Shown: positions 14,902 to 23,007 of the stretch, in pieces
Layout: the number at the start of each line of letters is the position of its first letter
How positions within the stretch are numbered: the stretch's first letter is position 1
From: a virus
Direction: 5' to 3' (one strand)
DNA: 58,797 bases
IMG/VR virus record: IMGVR_UViG_3300048837_000207
Coordinates: 1 to 58,797 of that record
Position numbers and translations under genes: made by a program
The notes under the pieces: model-generated
Database searches by the model: none
What the model was told of the DNA's origin: nothing
Seen by the model: only the letters and a program-made list of their open reading frames with translations

Positions 14902-16767
14902 ATGGGGCAGGTCATCAAACTGGAAGCGTTCGGGGGCATGATCCCCCGCATGTCGCCGCGCCTGCTCCCTCCGCAGGCGGCGACCCTCGCCCGCAACACG
15001 AAGCTGCTCAACGGCGAGCTGCGTGGCTACCGTGCGCCCCGCGAGATCGCGGACCTGACCTACGAGCCGTTCACTGTTCGAAGGGCATATCGGATCGAGT
15101 ACAACGACCAGTACTACGGCGCTGGCGAACACTGGCTCGCGTTCGACAGCAAGGAAGTGGACGTGGTCCGCTCCCCGATCGTGAACGACAGGTTCGACCG
15201 ATACTACTGGGCTGGTGACGGGCGCCCGAAGTACAACCCGCTGAGCCGGATCCTGCACGGGCTGGACCCGTACTACCTCGGTGTCCCGGCGCCACTCACT
15301 GCGCCGACCGTAACGCCTCCCGCTGGCACCGATGAGACGCGGACCTACCTCGTCACGTTTGTCTCTGCGTATGGGGAAGAGAGCGGCCCGTCGCCGTACA
15401 AGGTCGCCACCGGCAACTCTGGAACGTGGGCGCTCACGAGCCTGCCCACTTCAGTGGCAGATCCGTCGTTCAGGAACATCACGCACAAGCGGATCTACCG
15501 CACAGTCGTGGGGAACAACTCCGCGCTGTACTACCGCGTGGCGACGATCGCTCTGAGCGACACAGCCTACGACGACACGTCGAACGACGACGAGGTCGTC
15601 CTCAACGAAGTGCTGGAATCGACGACGTGGGCCGAGCCGCCGGACGATCTGGAAGGCTGGGTGCTGATGCCCAACGGCTACCTCGTGGGCTGGGTCGGGC
15701 GTCGGCTGTGCTTCAGTGAGCCGTACCGCCCGTGGGCGTGGCCCGCCGAGTACGAGCTGTCCACCGAGTTCGAGATCGTCGGCCTCTGCGTGTGGGGTTC
15801 CACACTCATCATCGGAACGAAGAGCCAGCCCTACCTTGGGCAGGGCGTGACTCCGGCGTCGTTCACGATGCAGAAGATGGACGCCGTCGAGCCGTGCCTG
15901 TCCCGCAAGGGCATGGTGGCCACGGTCGCAGGGGCCTACTACCCGTCGATCAACGGCCTCGCGCTGATCAACTCGTCGGGGGTGCAGATCGTCACGAAGG
16001 ACATCCTCACGAAGGAGGAGTGGGCGCAGTACAACCCGGCGAACATCTTCGCGGCCTCACTCGGCCTGCAGTACCTCGCGTTCAATTCGACCAGTTTCGG
16101 GTTCCTGTTCAACCCGACGGAACCCAACACGAAGCTGGTCGAGCTGGACAGGTTCCAGCAGGTGAACGGGCTGGAGACGGACCGTTACACCGGCAACATC
16201 AACCTGATCATCTCCGACCGGGTCTACGACTGGGACCCGGAGGATGTCGAGCGCCTGTGGTGGCGCTGGCGGTCGAAGGAGTTCCACCTGCCCAAGCAGG
16301 TGAACTTCGGCGCCGTGCGGATCAAGTTCGACACCAGCGACTACTCCATCGGGGCGGACATCACCGAGACTTACGGTGGGTGGAACGATGACAGGTTTGC
16401 CGATGGCCCGCTGAACGTCCTCGGTGGCCATGCGCTCAACGATGTCGAGCTGGAGTACGACGATCCGGGCATGACGGATGAGATCGTCTACGACCCGCTG
16501 ATCCCGCAGTGGCGCACGCCGCTCGGCGGCGGACCCATGTACCCACTCACGTCGATGAGCGTCTCCGTTGGCGCCGTGCGGTTCATCGCGTACATCGTCC
16601 GTGGCAGCGCACGTGTCAAGAAGTTCGACAAGGTGTTCTTCGGCGAGAACACCATCCGGCTGCCGACTGGGTTCAAGCATGACGTGTGGCAGTTCGAGAT
16701 CATGTCGAACACCAACGTCTACTCGATCCAGATCGCTGAGACTGGCAAGGACCTCGAAAAGGCATGA
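14902..16767 (+). CDS. Structural tail protein (tubular/spike-like)
   Basis: A 621-residue beta-rich protein. The opening KLEAFGGMIPRMSPRLLPPQAATLARNTKLLNGELRGYR is common in podovirus tail proteins placed beside connectors and fibres. An Ig/fibronectin-like stretch follows (TRTYLVTFVSAYGEESGPSP, about residues 150-170), and then propeller-like repeats. By size and position it may be the tail-tubular B-like nozzle protein. Its TGA overlaps the next ATG. Confidence 0.6.
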   Translation: MGQVIKLEAFGGMIPRMSPRLLPPQAATLARNTKLLNGELRGYRAPREIADLTYEPFTVRRAYRIEYNDQYYGAGEHWLAFDSKEVDVVRSPIVNDRFDRYYWAGDGRPKYNPLSRILHGLDPYYLGVPAPLTAPTVTPPAGTDETRTYLVTFVSAYGEESGPSPYKVATGNSGTWALTSLPTSVADPSFRNITHKRIYRTVVGNNSALYYRVATIALSDTAYDDTSNDDEVVLNEVLESTTWAEPPDDLEGWVLMPNGYLVGWVGRRLCFSEPYRPWAWPAEYELSTEFEIVGLCVWGSTLIIGTKSQPYLGQGVTPASFTMQKMDAVEPCLSRKGMVATVAGAYYPSINGLALINSSGVQIVTKDILTKEEWAQYNPANIFAASLGLQYLAFNSTSFGFLFNPTEPNTKLVELDRFQQVNGLETDRYTGNINLIISDRVYDWDPEDVERLWWRWRSKEFHLPKQVNFGAVRIKFDTSDYSIGADITETYGGWNDDRFADGPLNVLGGHALNDVELEYDDPGMTDEIVYDPLIPQWRTPLGGGPMYPLTSMSVSVGAVRFIAYIVRGSARVKKFDKVFFGENTIRLPTGFKHDVWQFEIMSNTNVYSIQIAETGKDLEKA

Positions 16768-18407
16768 CGACGTTCAAGGCCAACCGCAAGTTCCCGAATC
16801 CGATTACGGTGACGGATGACCCGAAGTCGCACACGCTTGCACTTCAGCAGGTCATTGAAGCCCTGAATATTGGGCAGCGCCGGACGAAGGAGGTCCAGAG
16901 CAGTTACGTCCGCGTCCATGAATTGGTGGACGTGGGGCTGATCGAAGTCGTCGGGAACCAGCTCAAGCTCACGAACCTTGGGCAGGCTGTCGCCGCTGGC
17001 GGGGCAACCACGCTGGCGGCGCTCACCGATGTAGATCTGACTGGCCTCGCCGACGGTGATGTGCTGGTCTGGAACTCCGGTACGTCAAGGTGGGAACCCG
17101 GCACTGCATCGGGGGCCTCTGCACTGGCCGACCTCACCGACGTGGACCTGACCGGCCTTGCCGATGGGGACACGCTGATCTACGACTCCGGTACGTTGAC
17201 GTGGACTCCCGCCACGCCCAGTGGCGGCGGTGCGAGCGCAACGCTGGAGGACGAGATCCTCGCAGACTCCCCTAGCGGGTACTGGAAGTGCGAGTACAAC
17301 ACGGTCGGTGGCGGCACGCTCCTTGATTCCAGCGGGAACGGATACGACTCGACTTCTGGGAACATGTCTTCAGCGAACTTCGACACGCCGCTCGTCCCGT
17401 CCACTCCGAACACGCTTTACCTGCGCGTGCCGACTGGGTCGGGGTACTATGAACTTCCGTCCACCCCCTTCGGTACTGCGCCGCTCACGGGGGACTGGAC
17501 GATGGAGTGTGTCGTTGTCCCTTGCGTCATCGGGGCGAACTCCGTTCGAATCCTCACCTTCTCCGGGATTGGCGAGACCGAAGCGGCCAACTACCAGTTC
17601 TATCTCAACCTCTCCACCTCGGGCGAGCTTTCTATGTTCTGGGAGTATGGGGCGGGGGCGAACCTCAACGTCCCTTCCAGCATCCTGCTGGAAGAAGGTA
17701 CGCGATACCACGTCGCCATGATCAAAGACGGCACGGCAGACACGATCGCGTTCTATATCAACGGCGTGCTTGTCGCGACGGTCGCGTATTCGTTCGAGCC
17801 TTCCGGCGGCGGGTCTGCCTTTGTCAGGGTCGGATCCGACGGCACCGGCACGACCAACGGGTTTATCGTCGGGCACATTGCGTTCTACAACGGTGTGAAG
17901 CTCGACTCCACGCGCATCATGGCGCACTACGCTGCCATCAATGGTGGCGGCACGACTCTGATGACCTACGCCCTCGACGACCTGACCGATGTGGACGCTG
18001 CGGCTCCGTCGGACGGCGACGTGCTGACGTGGGACACCGGCACCATGACGTGGAGGCCGGAGGCTCCCGCAGTCGAGATCCAGTCGTACTTTGCCGGTCG
18101 GCCTGCGGACTCGCAGGTGATGCTGTACTGGCATGCCACCAAGCTGCTGATCATCCCCGGCGACTTCGCTGGTGCGTACGGCTACTGCCGGGTGAATCCG
18201 ACGGCGACGGTCACTCTCAACGTGGCAATCAATGGGTCGAATTTCGGCACCATCAGCATCTCGACTGGCGGGGTGTTTACGTTTGCTACGACCTCCGGCG
18301 CGCAGCAGGGGTTCTCCCCCGGCGATCGTCTTTCGATCACCAATCAGGCGACCAGCGACCTCACCGCCGCTGACATCGGAGTGACGTTGGTCGGCGTGCT
18401 GGCGTAG
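16764..18407 (+). CDS. Tail fibre with linker repeats and LamG domain
   Basis: A 547-residue protein. The N-terminal attachment domain (residues 1-85) is followed by two copies of a ALTDVDLTGLADGDVL-type shaft repeat. A LamG-like lectin domain lies at about residues 155-390 (ADSPSGYWKCEYN...LLDSSGNGYD), and a third repeat follows. The C-terminal 105 residues (SYFAGRPADSQVML...TNQATSDLTAADIGVTLVG) form a tip domain common at the ends of phage fibres. It resembles the 236-residue LamG protein two genes upstream, so the fibre set may be partly duplicated. Confidence 0.75.
   Translation: MTTFKANRKFPNPITVTDDPKSHTLALQQVIEALNIGQRRTKEVQSSYVRVHELVDVGLIEVVGNQLKLTNLGQAVAAGGATTLAALTDVDLTGLADGDVLVWNSGTSRWEPGTASGASALADLTDVDLTGLADGDTLIYDSGTLTWTPATPSGGGASATLEDEILADSPSGYWKCEYNTVGGGTLLDSSGNGYDSTSGNMSSANFDTPLVPSTPNTLYLRVPTGSGYYELPSTPFGTAPLTGDWTMECVVVPCVIGANSVRILTFSGIGETEAANYQFYLNLSTSGELSMFWEYGAGANLNVPSSILLEEGTRYHVAMIKDGTADTIAFYINGVLVATVAYSFEPSGGGSAFVRVGSDGTGTTNGFIVGHIAFYNGVKLDSTRIMAHYAAINGGGTTLMTYALDDLTDVDAAAPSDGDVLTWDTGTMTWRPEAPAVEIQSYFAGRPADSQVMLYWHATKLLIIPGDFAGAYGYCRVNPTATVTLNVAINGSNFGTISISTGGVFTFATTSGAQQGFSPGDRLSITNQATSDLTAADIGVTLVGVLA
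17020..18066 (+). repeat. Three coding repeats in the fibre shaft
   Basis: The unit (A/D)LTDVD...ADGDVLxWxxGTxxWxP of about 33 codons appears at roughly 17020-17110, 17117-17215 and 17971-18066. The third copy is separated from the first two by the lectin domain. The units suit domain shuffling or fibre-length change by recombination. Confidence 0.75.
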
Positions 18408-18472
18408 GGCATCGCTCGGTACACTCGGAACTTCTCTGTCCCCAACTGCATGTTCCCTGAGCGAGGTCCGTA

Positions 18473-19030
18473 ATGGACACCTTCGACAAAGCCCTGAAGC
18501 ACACCCTCGGCATCGAAGGTGGGTACAGTAACCACCCGGCAGACTCGGGTGGCCGGACTCGCTACGGCATCACGGAGGCCAAGGCGCGGGCATTCGGCTA
18601 CACCGGCCCCATGACCCAGCTTCCCATTGATCTGGCGAAACAGATCTACCGGGAGGACTTCTGGGACATCATCCGGCTGGATCAGGTGGCTGAGTTGAGC
18701 GAGGAGGTCGCGCTGGAGATGTTCGACACCAGCGTGAACTGCGGCCCCGGAGTCCCGGTCAAGTTCCTCCAGCGTCTCCTGAACGCCTTCAACCGGCAGC
18801 AGACCGACTACGCGGACATCGCCGTGGACGGAATGATGGGCCGGAATACCCTTGCTGCGCTGCGTGCGTTCCTCTCCCGCCGTGGTAAACTGGGGTCGCA
18901 GGTGCTGGTTGAGGCACTGAATTCCCTTCAGGGGGCGTTCTACACCGATCTGGCAGAACGGCGTCCGAAAGACGAAGCATTCATGTTCGGTTGGTTCGCC
19001 AACCGTGTTCTGAAGAGGGCCGACACATGA
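18473..19030 (+). CDS. Endolysin, GH108 N-acetylmuramidase type
   Basis: A 185-residue muramidase. The N-terminal EGGYSNHPADSGGRTRYGIT (Glu15 in the E-G-G-Y catalytic motif) is diagnostic of glycoside hydrolase family 108 (ZliS-like) phage lysozymes, which cleave peptidoglycan glycan strands. The C-terminal part (FNRQQTDYADIAVDGMMGRNTLAALRAFL) is the associated peptidoglycan-binding region. No signal peptide is seen, so export should depend on the holin encoded next, whose ATG overlaps this stop. Confidence 0.92.
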   Translation: MDTFDKALKHTLGIEGGYSNHPADSGGRTRYGITEAKARAFGYTGPMTQLPIDLAKQIYREDFWDIIRLDQVAELSEEVALEMFDTSVNCGPGVPVKFLQRLLNAFNRQQTDYADIAVDGMMGRNTLAALRAFLSRRGKLGSQVLVEALNSLQGAFYTDLAERRPKDEAFMFGWFANRVLKRADT

Positions 19031-19452
19031 CGCCGCTCGACTGGATCAAGGCGCTACTCGGTAAGGGGCTCGTCGAGCCCGTAGCCGACTACTACAAGCG
19101 CAAGCAGGAACTCAAGCAGGCCAAGTTCGAAGCCCAGTTGAAGTTCGAACAGGCCAAGGGCGACCGGCAGGCACAACTCATCCGCGAGGGACTTGCCGCC
19201 GACGCGAACTGGGAGATGGAGTTCGCACGCCAAGCCGCTGCAAGCTGGAAGGATGAGTACACGTTGCTCGTCGTCAGCATCCCGGCAGTCCTCGCGTTCA
19301 TGCGAACGAAATGGCTCGATGGTCCGCAGATCGTTGCGGACGGCTTTGCGGCACTCGCCGCGACCCCTACTTGGTATCAAATCCTGCTCTGTAGCATGTT
19401 CGGTGCGACGGTGGGTATCCGCTGGTGGCGTCGGACCCAGAGCGACACATGA
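19027..19452 (+). CDS. Holin-like membrane protein
   Basis: A 141-residue protein whose ATG overlaps the endolysin stop. It has an amphipathic charged N-terminus and helix (KRKQELKQAKFEAQLKFEQAK). Two hydrophobic segments follow (TLLVVSIPAVLAFM, about residues 79-92, and WYQILLCSMFGATVGIRWW, about residues 117-135). Position next to the muramidase and two membrane spans fit a holin that permeabilises the inner membrane at lysis time. The long coiled N-terminus is unusual. Confidence 0.7.
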   Translation: MTPLDWIKALLGKGLVEPVADYYKRKQELKQAKFEAQLKFEQAKGDRQAQLIREGLAADANWEMEFARQAAASWKDEYTLLVVSIPAVLAFMRTKWLDGPQIVADGFAALAATPTWYQILLCSMFGATVGIRWWRRTQSDT

Positions 19453-19483
19453 GCGGGGAAGAGATGGATGGGAAGGTGTAATC

Positions 19484-19804
19484 ATGTGGGAGAAGGTACA
19501 GGAGTGGGGCTGGAGCCTCGTTTTGCTTGCGCTCGGGGCAGTGGGGACATTGCTCTCTAGGTGGATCTCAATGCTGCATAAGCACGAGAAGCAGCTCGCG
19601 ATTATCGAGCATGAACAGCAGGCTCGAATCGCAGCTTCAACTGAGATGGTCAAGTCTCTGTCGGATATGAACGCCCGCTTGGAAGTGCATCGCAAGGAGT
19701 CGATGGATCGCATGGATTCGTTGCGCCGCGACCTCCGGGAGGACTTCAAGACGCTGATCGAGTTCCACACTCGTAGTGAAGAACGCGACCAGCGACGTGG
19801 CTGA
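19484..19804 (+). CDS. Spanin-like (Rz-type) membrane coiled-coil protein
   Basis: A 106-residue protein with an N-terminal signal-anchor (WSLVLLALGAVGTLLSRWI, residues 10-28). A charged coiled coil runs to the C-terminus (HKHEKQLAIIEHEQQARIAASTEMVK...). Together with its place after endolysin and holin, this suits an inner-membrane spanin subunit. No nested outer-membrane lipoprotein partner was found, so it might instead be an accessory lysis regulator. Confidence 0.5.
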   Translation: MWEKVQEWGWSLVLLALGAVGTLLSRWISMLHKHEKQLAIIEHEQQARIAASTEMVKSLSDMNARLEVHRKESMDRMDSLRRDLREDFKTLIEFHTRSEERDQRRG

Positions 19805-20243
19805 CGGACTGACATCGGCGCATCAGGATGTCCTGTGGGGGTTCCTCCGGGACCGCATCGGACTTCCCTACAGCAGTGACCTCGTCTGCATCGGGCGGGT
19901 CATGGACGACAAGCTGATCGCCGTGGTCGGGTTCGCGAACTTCACCGGGACCTCCTGCCACATGCACATGGCTGGGGACCACCCCCGGTGGATGAACAGA
20001 GAGTTCCTTCGGGCGGCCTTCGCCTACCCGTTCGAAGCTCTAGGCTTGACAATGGTGTTCGGAGTCGTACCTTCTGGTAACATCCGGGCACTTGGGATAG
20101 ACCGCAAACTGGGGTTCCGTGAGATTCTCTACATCCCCGGCGCGCATCCCGACGGTGGGATCCACATTCTTCAGATGAAGCGGGAAGAGTGCCGCTGGTT
20201 GAGGACACGCAATGGGAAAGAAGAGTACACCGAAGCCGCCTGA
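19776..20243 (+). CDS. GNAT-like acetyltransferase fold protein
   Basis: A 155-residue protein, start taken as GTG 19776 overlapping the previous gene. The pattern of a beta sheet (VCIGRVMDDKLIAVVGFANFTG), then FPFEALGLTMVFGVVPSGNIRALGIDRKLGFREI matches the C-terminal half of GNAT acyltransferases (N-x-x-A/S-x-x-x-x-x-K-L-G-F). Similar proteins sit near lysis and ejection genes of other podoviruses. The acetylated target is unknown. Its end overlaps the next gene by 32 bp. Confidence 0.65.
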   Translation: MKNATSDVADGLTSAHQDVLWGFLRDRIGLPYSSDLVCIGRVMDDKLIAVVGFANFTGTSCHMHMAGDHPRWMNREFLRAAFAYPFEALGLTMVFGVVPSGNIRALGIDRKLGFREILYIPGAHPDGGIHILQMKREECRWLRTRNGKEEYTEAA

Positions 20244-21279
20244 CCTTCAGCCCTACGCCGATGCGATGTCGCAGCAGGGCGAGTGGGCCTACAGGGCAGG
20301 GCAGGATCAGCTCGCATGGGCGCGTGAACAGGACGCGAGCAACCGCCAGTTGCTCGATCAGGTCCTCGGCCCGCAGCTTCAGGCGCAGCAGGATCAGGCC
20401 CAGTGGGCGCGATCGGACCGCGAGCGGTACGAGAACGTCTACCAGCCGCTTGAGGACAACCTCATTCAGGACTTCCAGTCCTACGGCACCCCGGAACAGC
20501 TCGCTCGCAACCGTGGCCGCGCGATGGCCGACGTGGCGTCGAGCTTCGATGCGCAGCGGCGCAACGCCCTGCAGCGGCTGGAAGGCTTCGGCGTGGACCC
20601 GTCCCAGACCCGCAACGCGGCGCTCGACGTGGCGATGCGGACCCAGCAGGGCGCCGCGCTGGCCGCCGCCGGTACGAACGCCACCCGCATCGACGAGGAC
20701 AAGGCCCGTGCGCTCCGCGCGGACGCCATCAACATCGGTCGCGGCATGCCGTCGCAGGTTGCCCAGTCGTATGGGCAGTCGGTTGCGGCTGGCTCGCAGG
20801 CGATGGGCGGCGCCAACTCGACCTTCGGCACGTCTGCCGGTGCGATGGGGAACCCCACGGCATGGGGGCAGATGGGGCAGTCGGGTGCGATGGGCGCGTC
20901 CAACATCACGAATCAGGGCTTCGCCAACCAGATGACCCAGTACAACGCCCAGCAGGCGGCGAACTCCAGCATGATGTCGGGCATCGGCTCGGCAGTCGGC
21001 ATGGCGGCCATGCTCGCTGACGGCGGCCAGCCCAAGCAGGCGCTGCCGGTGACTCCGGGGCACATCGCCTCCGGCCCCGGCGACGGCTCGGGCATTGACG
21101 ACCAGATGCCGATGGCGATCGTGAACCCCAAGACCGGGCGGATCGAGCAGCAGGCCCGCGTGTCGCCGGACGAGTACATCATCCCGGCTGATGTGGTGCG
21201 CAAGAAGGGCGTGGAGTTCTTCGACAAGCTGCTGGAGAAGTACCACACGCCTGCGGATCAGCAGAGGGCAATGGCATGA
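20212..21279 (+). CDS. Internal virion/ejection protein A
   Basis: A 355-residue protein. The N-terminal half is Gln/Ala/Asp-rich and helical. A Gly/Ser/Ala/Met-rich low-complexity stretch follows (residues 180-250). The C-terminal RVSPDEYIIPADVVRKKGVEFFDKLLEKYH (about residues 303-345) is a motif common in phage internal virion proteins. It precedes two further large virion genes, and ATGA joins it to the next. It is probably released into the cell envelope with the DNA. Confidence 0.68.
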   Translation: MGKKSTPKPPDLQPYADAMSQQGEWAYRAGQDQLAWAREQDASNRQLLDQVLGPQLQAQQDQAQWARSDRERYENVYQPLEDNLIQDFQSYGTPEQLARNRGRAMADVASSFDAQRRNALQRLEGFGVDPSQTRNAALDVAMRTQQGAALAAAGTNATRIDEDKARALRADAINIGRGMPSQVAQSYGQSVAAGSQAMGGANSTFGTSAGAMGNPTAWGQMGQSGAMGASNITNQGFANQMTQYNAQQAANSSMMSGIGSAVGMAAMLADGGQPKQALPVTPGHIASGPGDGSGIDDQMPMAIVNPKTGRIEQQARVSPDEYIIPADVVRKKGVEFFDKLLEKYHTPADQQRAMA

Positions 21280-23003
21280 GCTTCGGCGCATTCATGGAAG
21301 GTCTGCAGGGCGGCGTGAAGTCCGGGCAGGGCATCCGCCGCGAGCGGCAGCTCGACGACATCTACGACGCTGCCACCCGCAAGCTGAAGAACGAGGAAAA
21401 GGCCGACAACATGGCCCGCGCCGATTTCGGCGATGTCGGCGATGACTCGGCGCTCGGGGACCCGTTCGGCCAGCAGTTGTTCAACTGGGCCAAGGGGCTG
21501 TTCAAGGGTGGCGACGACGCCACTACGGCAGTGCCGGACCCCGGCGCGGCGGCCCTGCAGGACAAGGTCTCCGACGTGGAGACAATCCGCACCGGCATCC
21601 CGCAGGAGGACCCCTCCAGCTATCCGGGCGCGGGCCTTGCGCCGTACGCCAATGGTGGGCGGGTGCAGAAGTTCGAAAGCGGGGGCCAGCCGCTCTCGGA
21701 GGAGGAACTCCGCAAGCAGAAGGCCGAGCGGTATGGCACGACCCCGCAGAAGCTCGTCTCGGATCTTGGCAACGCTACAGGCACGGTAGCGCGGGCGATC
21801 CCGGCTGCAGCGAAGTGGGGGGTCCATAAGGTGGCCGATGCCATCGACGTGGGTACAGACGACCCGGTGGATAACTATGCCGAGGGCGCTTTCGACACGC
21901 CTCGTGTTCTCGCGGGGCAGGTGGTGCGCAAGTTCGGCGACTTCGTCGGCGGCGACATCCCGTTCTACGACGAGACCGGCGGCGCGAAGCCGCAGGCACT
22001 GCCGACCCCGGCCCCGACGGCTCCTCCTGCGCGTGGTGTACGCCCCGGCGCACCGCCGAGCGCGGTCGCCCGCAAGCCTGCCGCCGCAGCGCCCGCCGCC
22101 GCGATTCCGACCCCCGGCGCCGCCCCGGCGAAGCAGGCCGAGGCCCCTGTGATGTCCCCCGACGTGATCAAGCAGATCCCGTGGGACAAGGTCAACGTGA
22201 TGGACCTGCCGAAGTTCAAGACGCAGGACTGGGTCAAGTACCGCGAATCCGCCGCTCGCCAGATGGTCATGCGCGGCGGCGTGACGACTCTGGACGCCTA
22301 CGACAAGGTCGATCAGCAGGTGATCGGCATGCAGCAGCGCGGCACCAAGGCCCTGCTGCAGGAAGCCATCATGCGGGTCCAGTCCGGCGACCTGAAGGGA
22401 GCTGGCAACGCTCTCGTGGCGATGTTCCAGTACGTTCCCTCCGGGACGGACGCAGTCGTGGGCACCTACAACGGTCAGCTCGTGGCACAGTTCGTCGACG
22501 AACAGACTGGCCAGCCCGTGGGCGAACCGACTCCGGTCGATGGCAAGATGCTCGGCGACCTGTGGCAGCAGTACGCCAACCCGGCGGCATGGGCCGAGAT
22601 GGCTCAGGACCGGGCGAAGCTCGCGGATCAGGAGGCGCGTACCGGGATCATGCAGGGGACTCTGGATCTCGCCGAGCGCAGGCTCGACGAAGTTGAGATC
22701 CCCGAGGCGCAGTCCAGTGCGGACTACCGGGCGTTGATCGGAGAGGCGTCAATGGCGAAGGCGGTCGGCGGCGGGGCGGAGGGCCTCAAGCCGTCGGAGC
22801 AGCTCGCCAGCGACAAGGATGTGCGGGACGTGGTTTCGCAGTACGCCATGATGCAGGATGAGGATGGGAACCTGTTGCACCCCAAGCTGCAGGACCCTAA
22901 CATCCAGCATGCGCTCCTCACTGCTATCATGAAGATGAAGCGGCAGTCGGGGGCGCCGACGGAAGAGATTCTGCTGCAGATTCTGAACGCCGCGAAGGAA
23001 TAA
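21276..23003 (+). CDS. Internal virion/ejection protein B
   Basis: A 575-residue protein. The N-terminal part contains PYANGGRVQKFESGGQPLSEEELRKQKAERYGTTP. An Ala/Pro-rich linker lies at about residues 245-295, and the C-terminal 280 residues are helical. It lies between ejection protein A and the giant protein, in the same order as podovirus internal core genes. No enzyme motif is visible. The stop is 4 bases before the next ATG. Confidence 0.62.
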   Translation: MSFGAFMEGLQGGVKSGQGIRRERQLDDIYDAATRKLKNEEKADNMARADFGDVGDDSALGDPFGQQLFNWAKGLFKGGDDATTAVPDPGAAALQDKVSDVETIRTGIPQEDPSSYPGAGLAPYANGGRVQKFESGGQPLSEEELRKQKAERYGTTPQKLVSDLGNATGTVARAIPAAAKWGVHKVADAIDVGTDDPVDNYAEGAFDTPRVLAGQVVRKFGDFVGGDIPFYDETGGAKPQALPTPAPTAPPARGVRPGAPPSAVARKPAAAAPAAAIPTPGAAPAKQAEAPVMSPDVIKQIPWDKVNVMDLPKFKTQDWVKYRESAARQMVMRGGVTTLDAYDKVDQQVIGMQQRGTKALLQEAIMRVQSGDLKGAGNALVAMFQYVPSGTDAVVGTYNGQLVAQFVDEQTGQPVGEPTPVDGKMLGDLWQQYANPAAWAEMAQDRAKLADQEARTGIMQGTLDLAERRLDEVEIPEAQSSADYRALIGEASMAKAVGGGAEGLKPSEQLASDKDVRDVVSQYAMMQDEDGNLLHPKLQDPNIQHALLTAIMKMKRQSGAPTEEILLQILNAAKE

Positions 23004-23007
23004 CCTG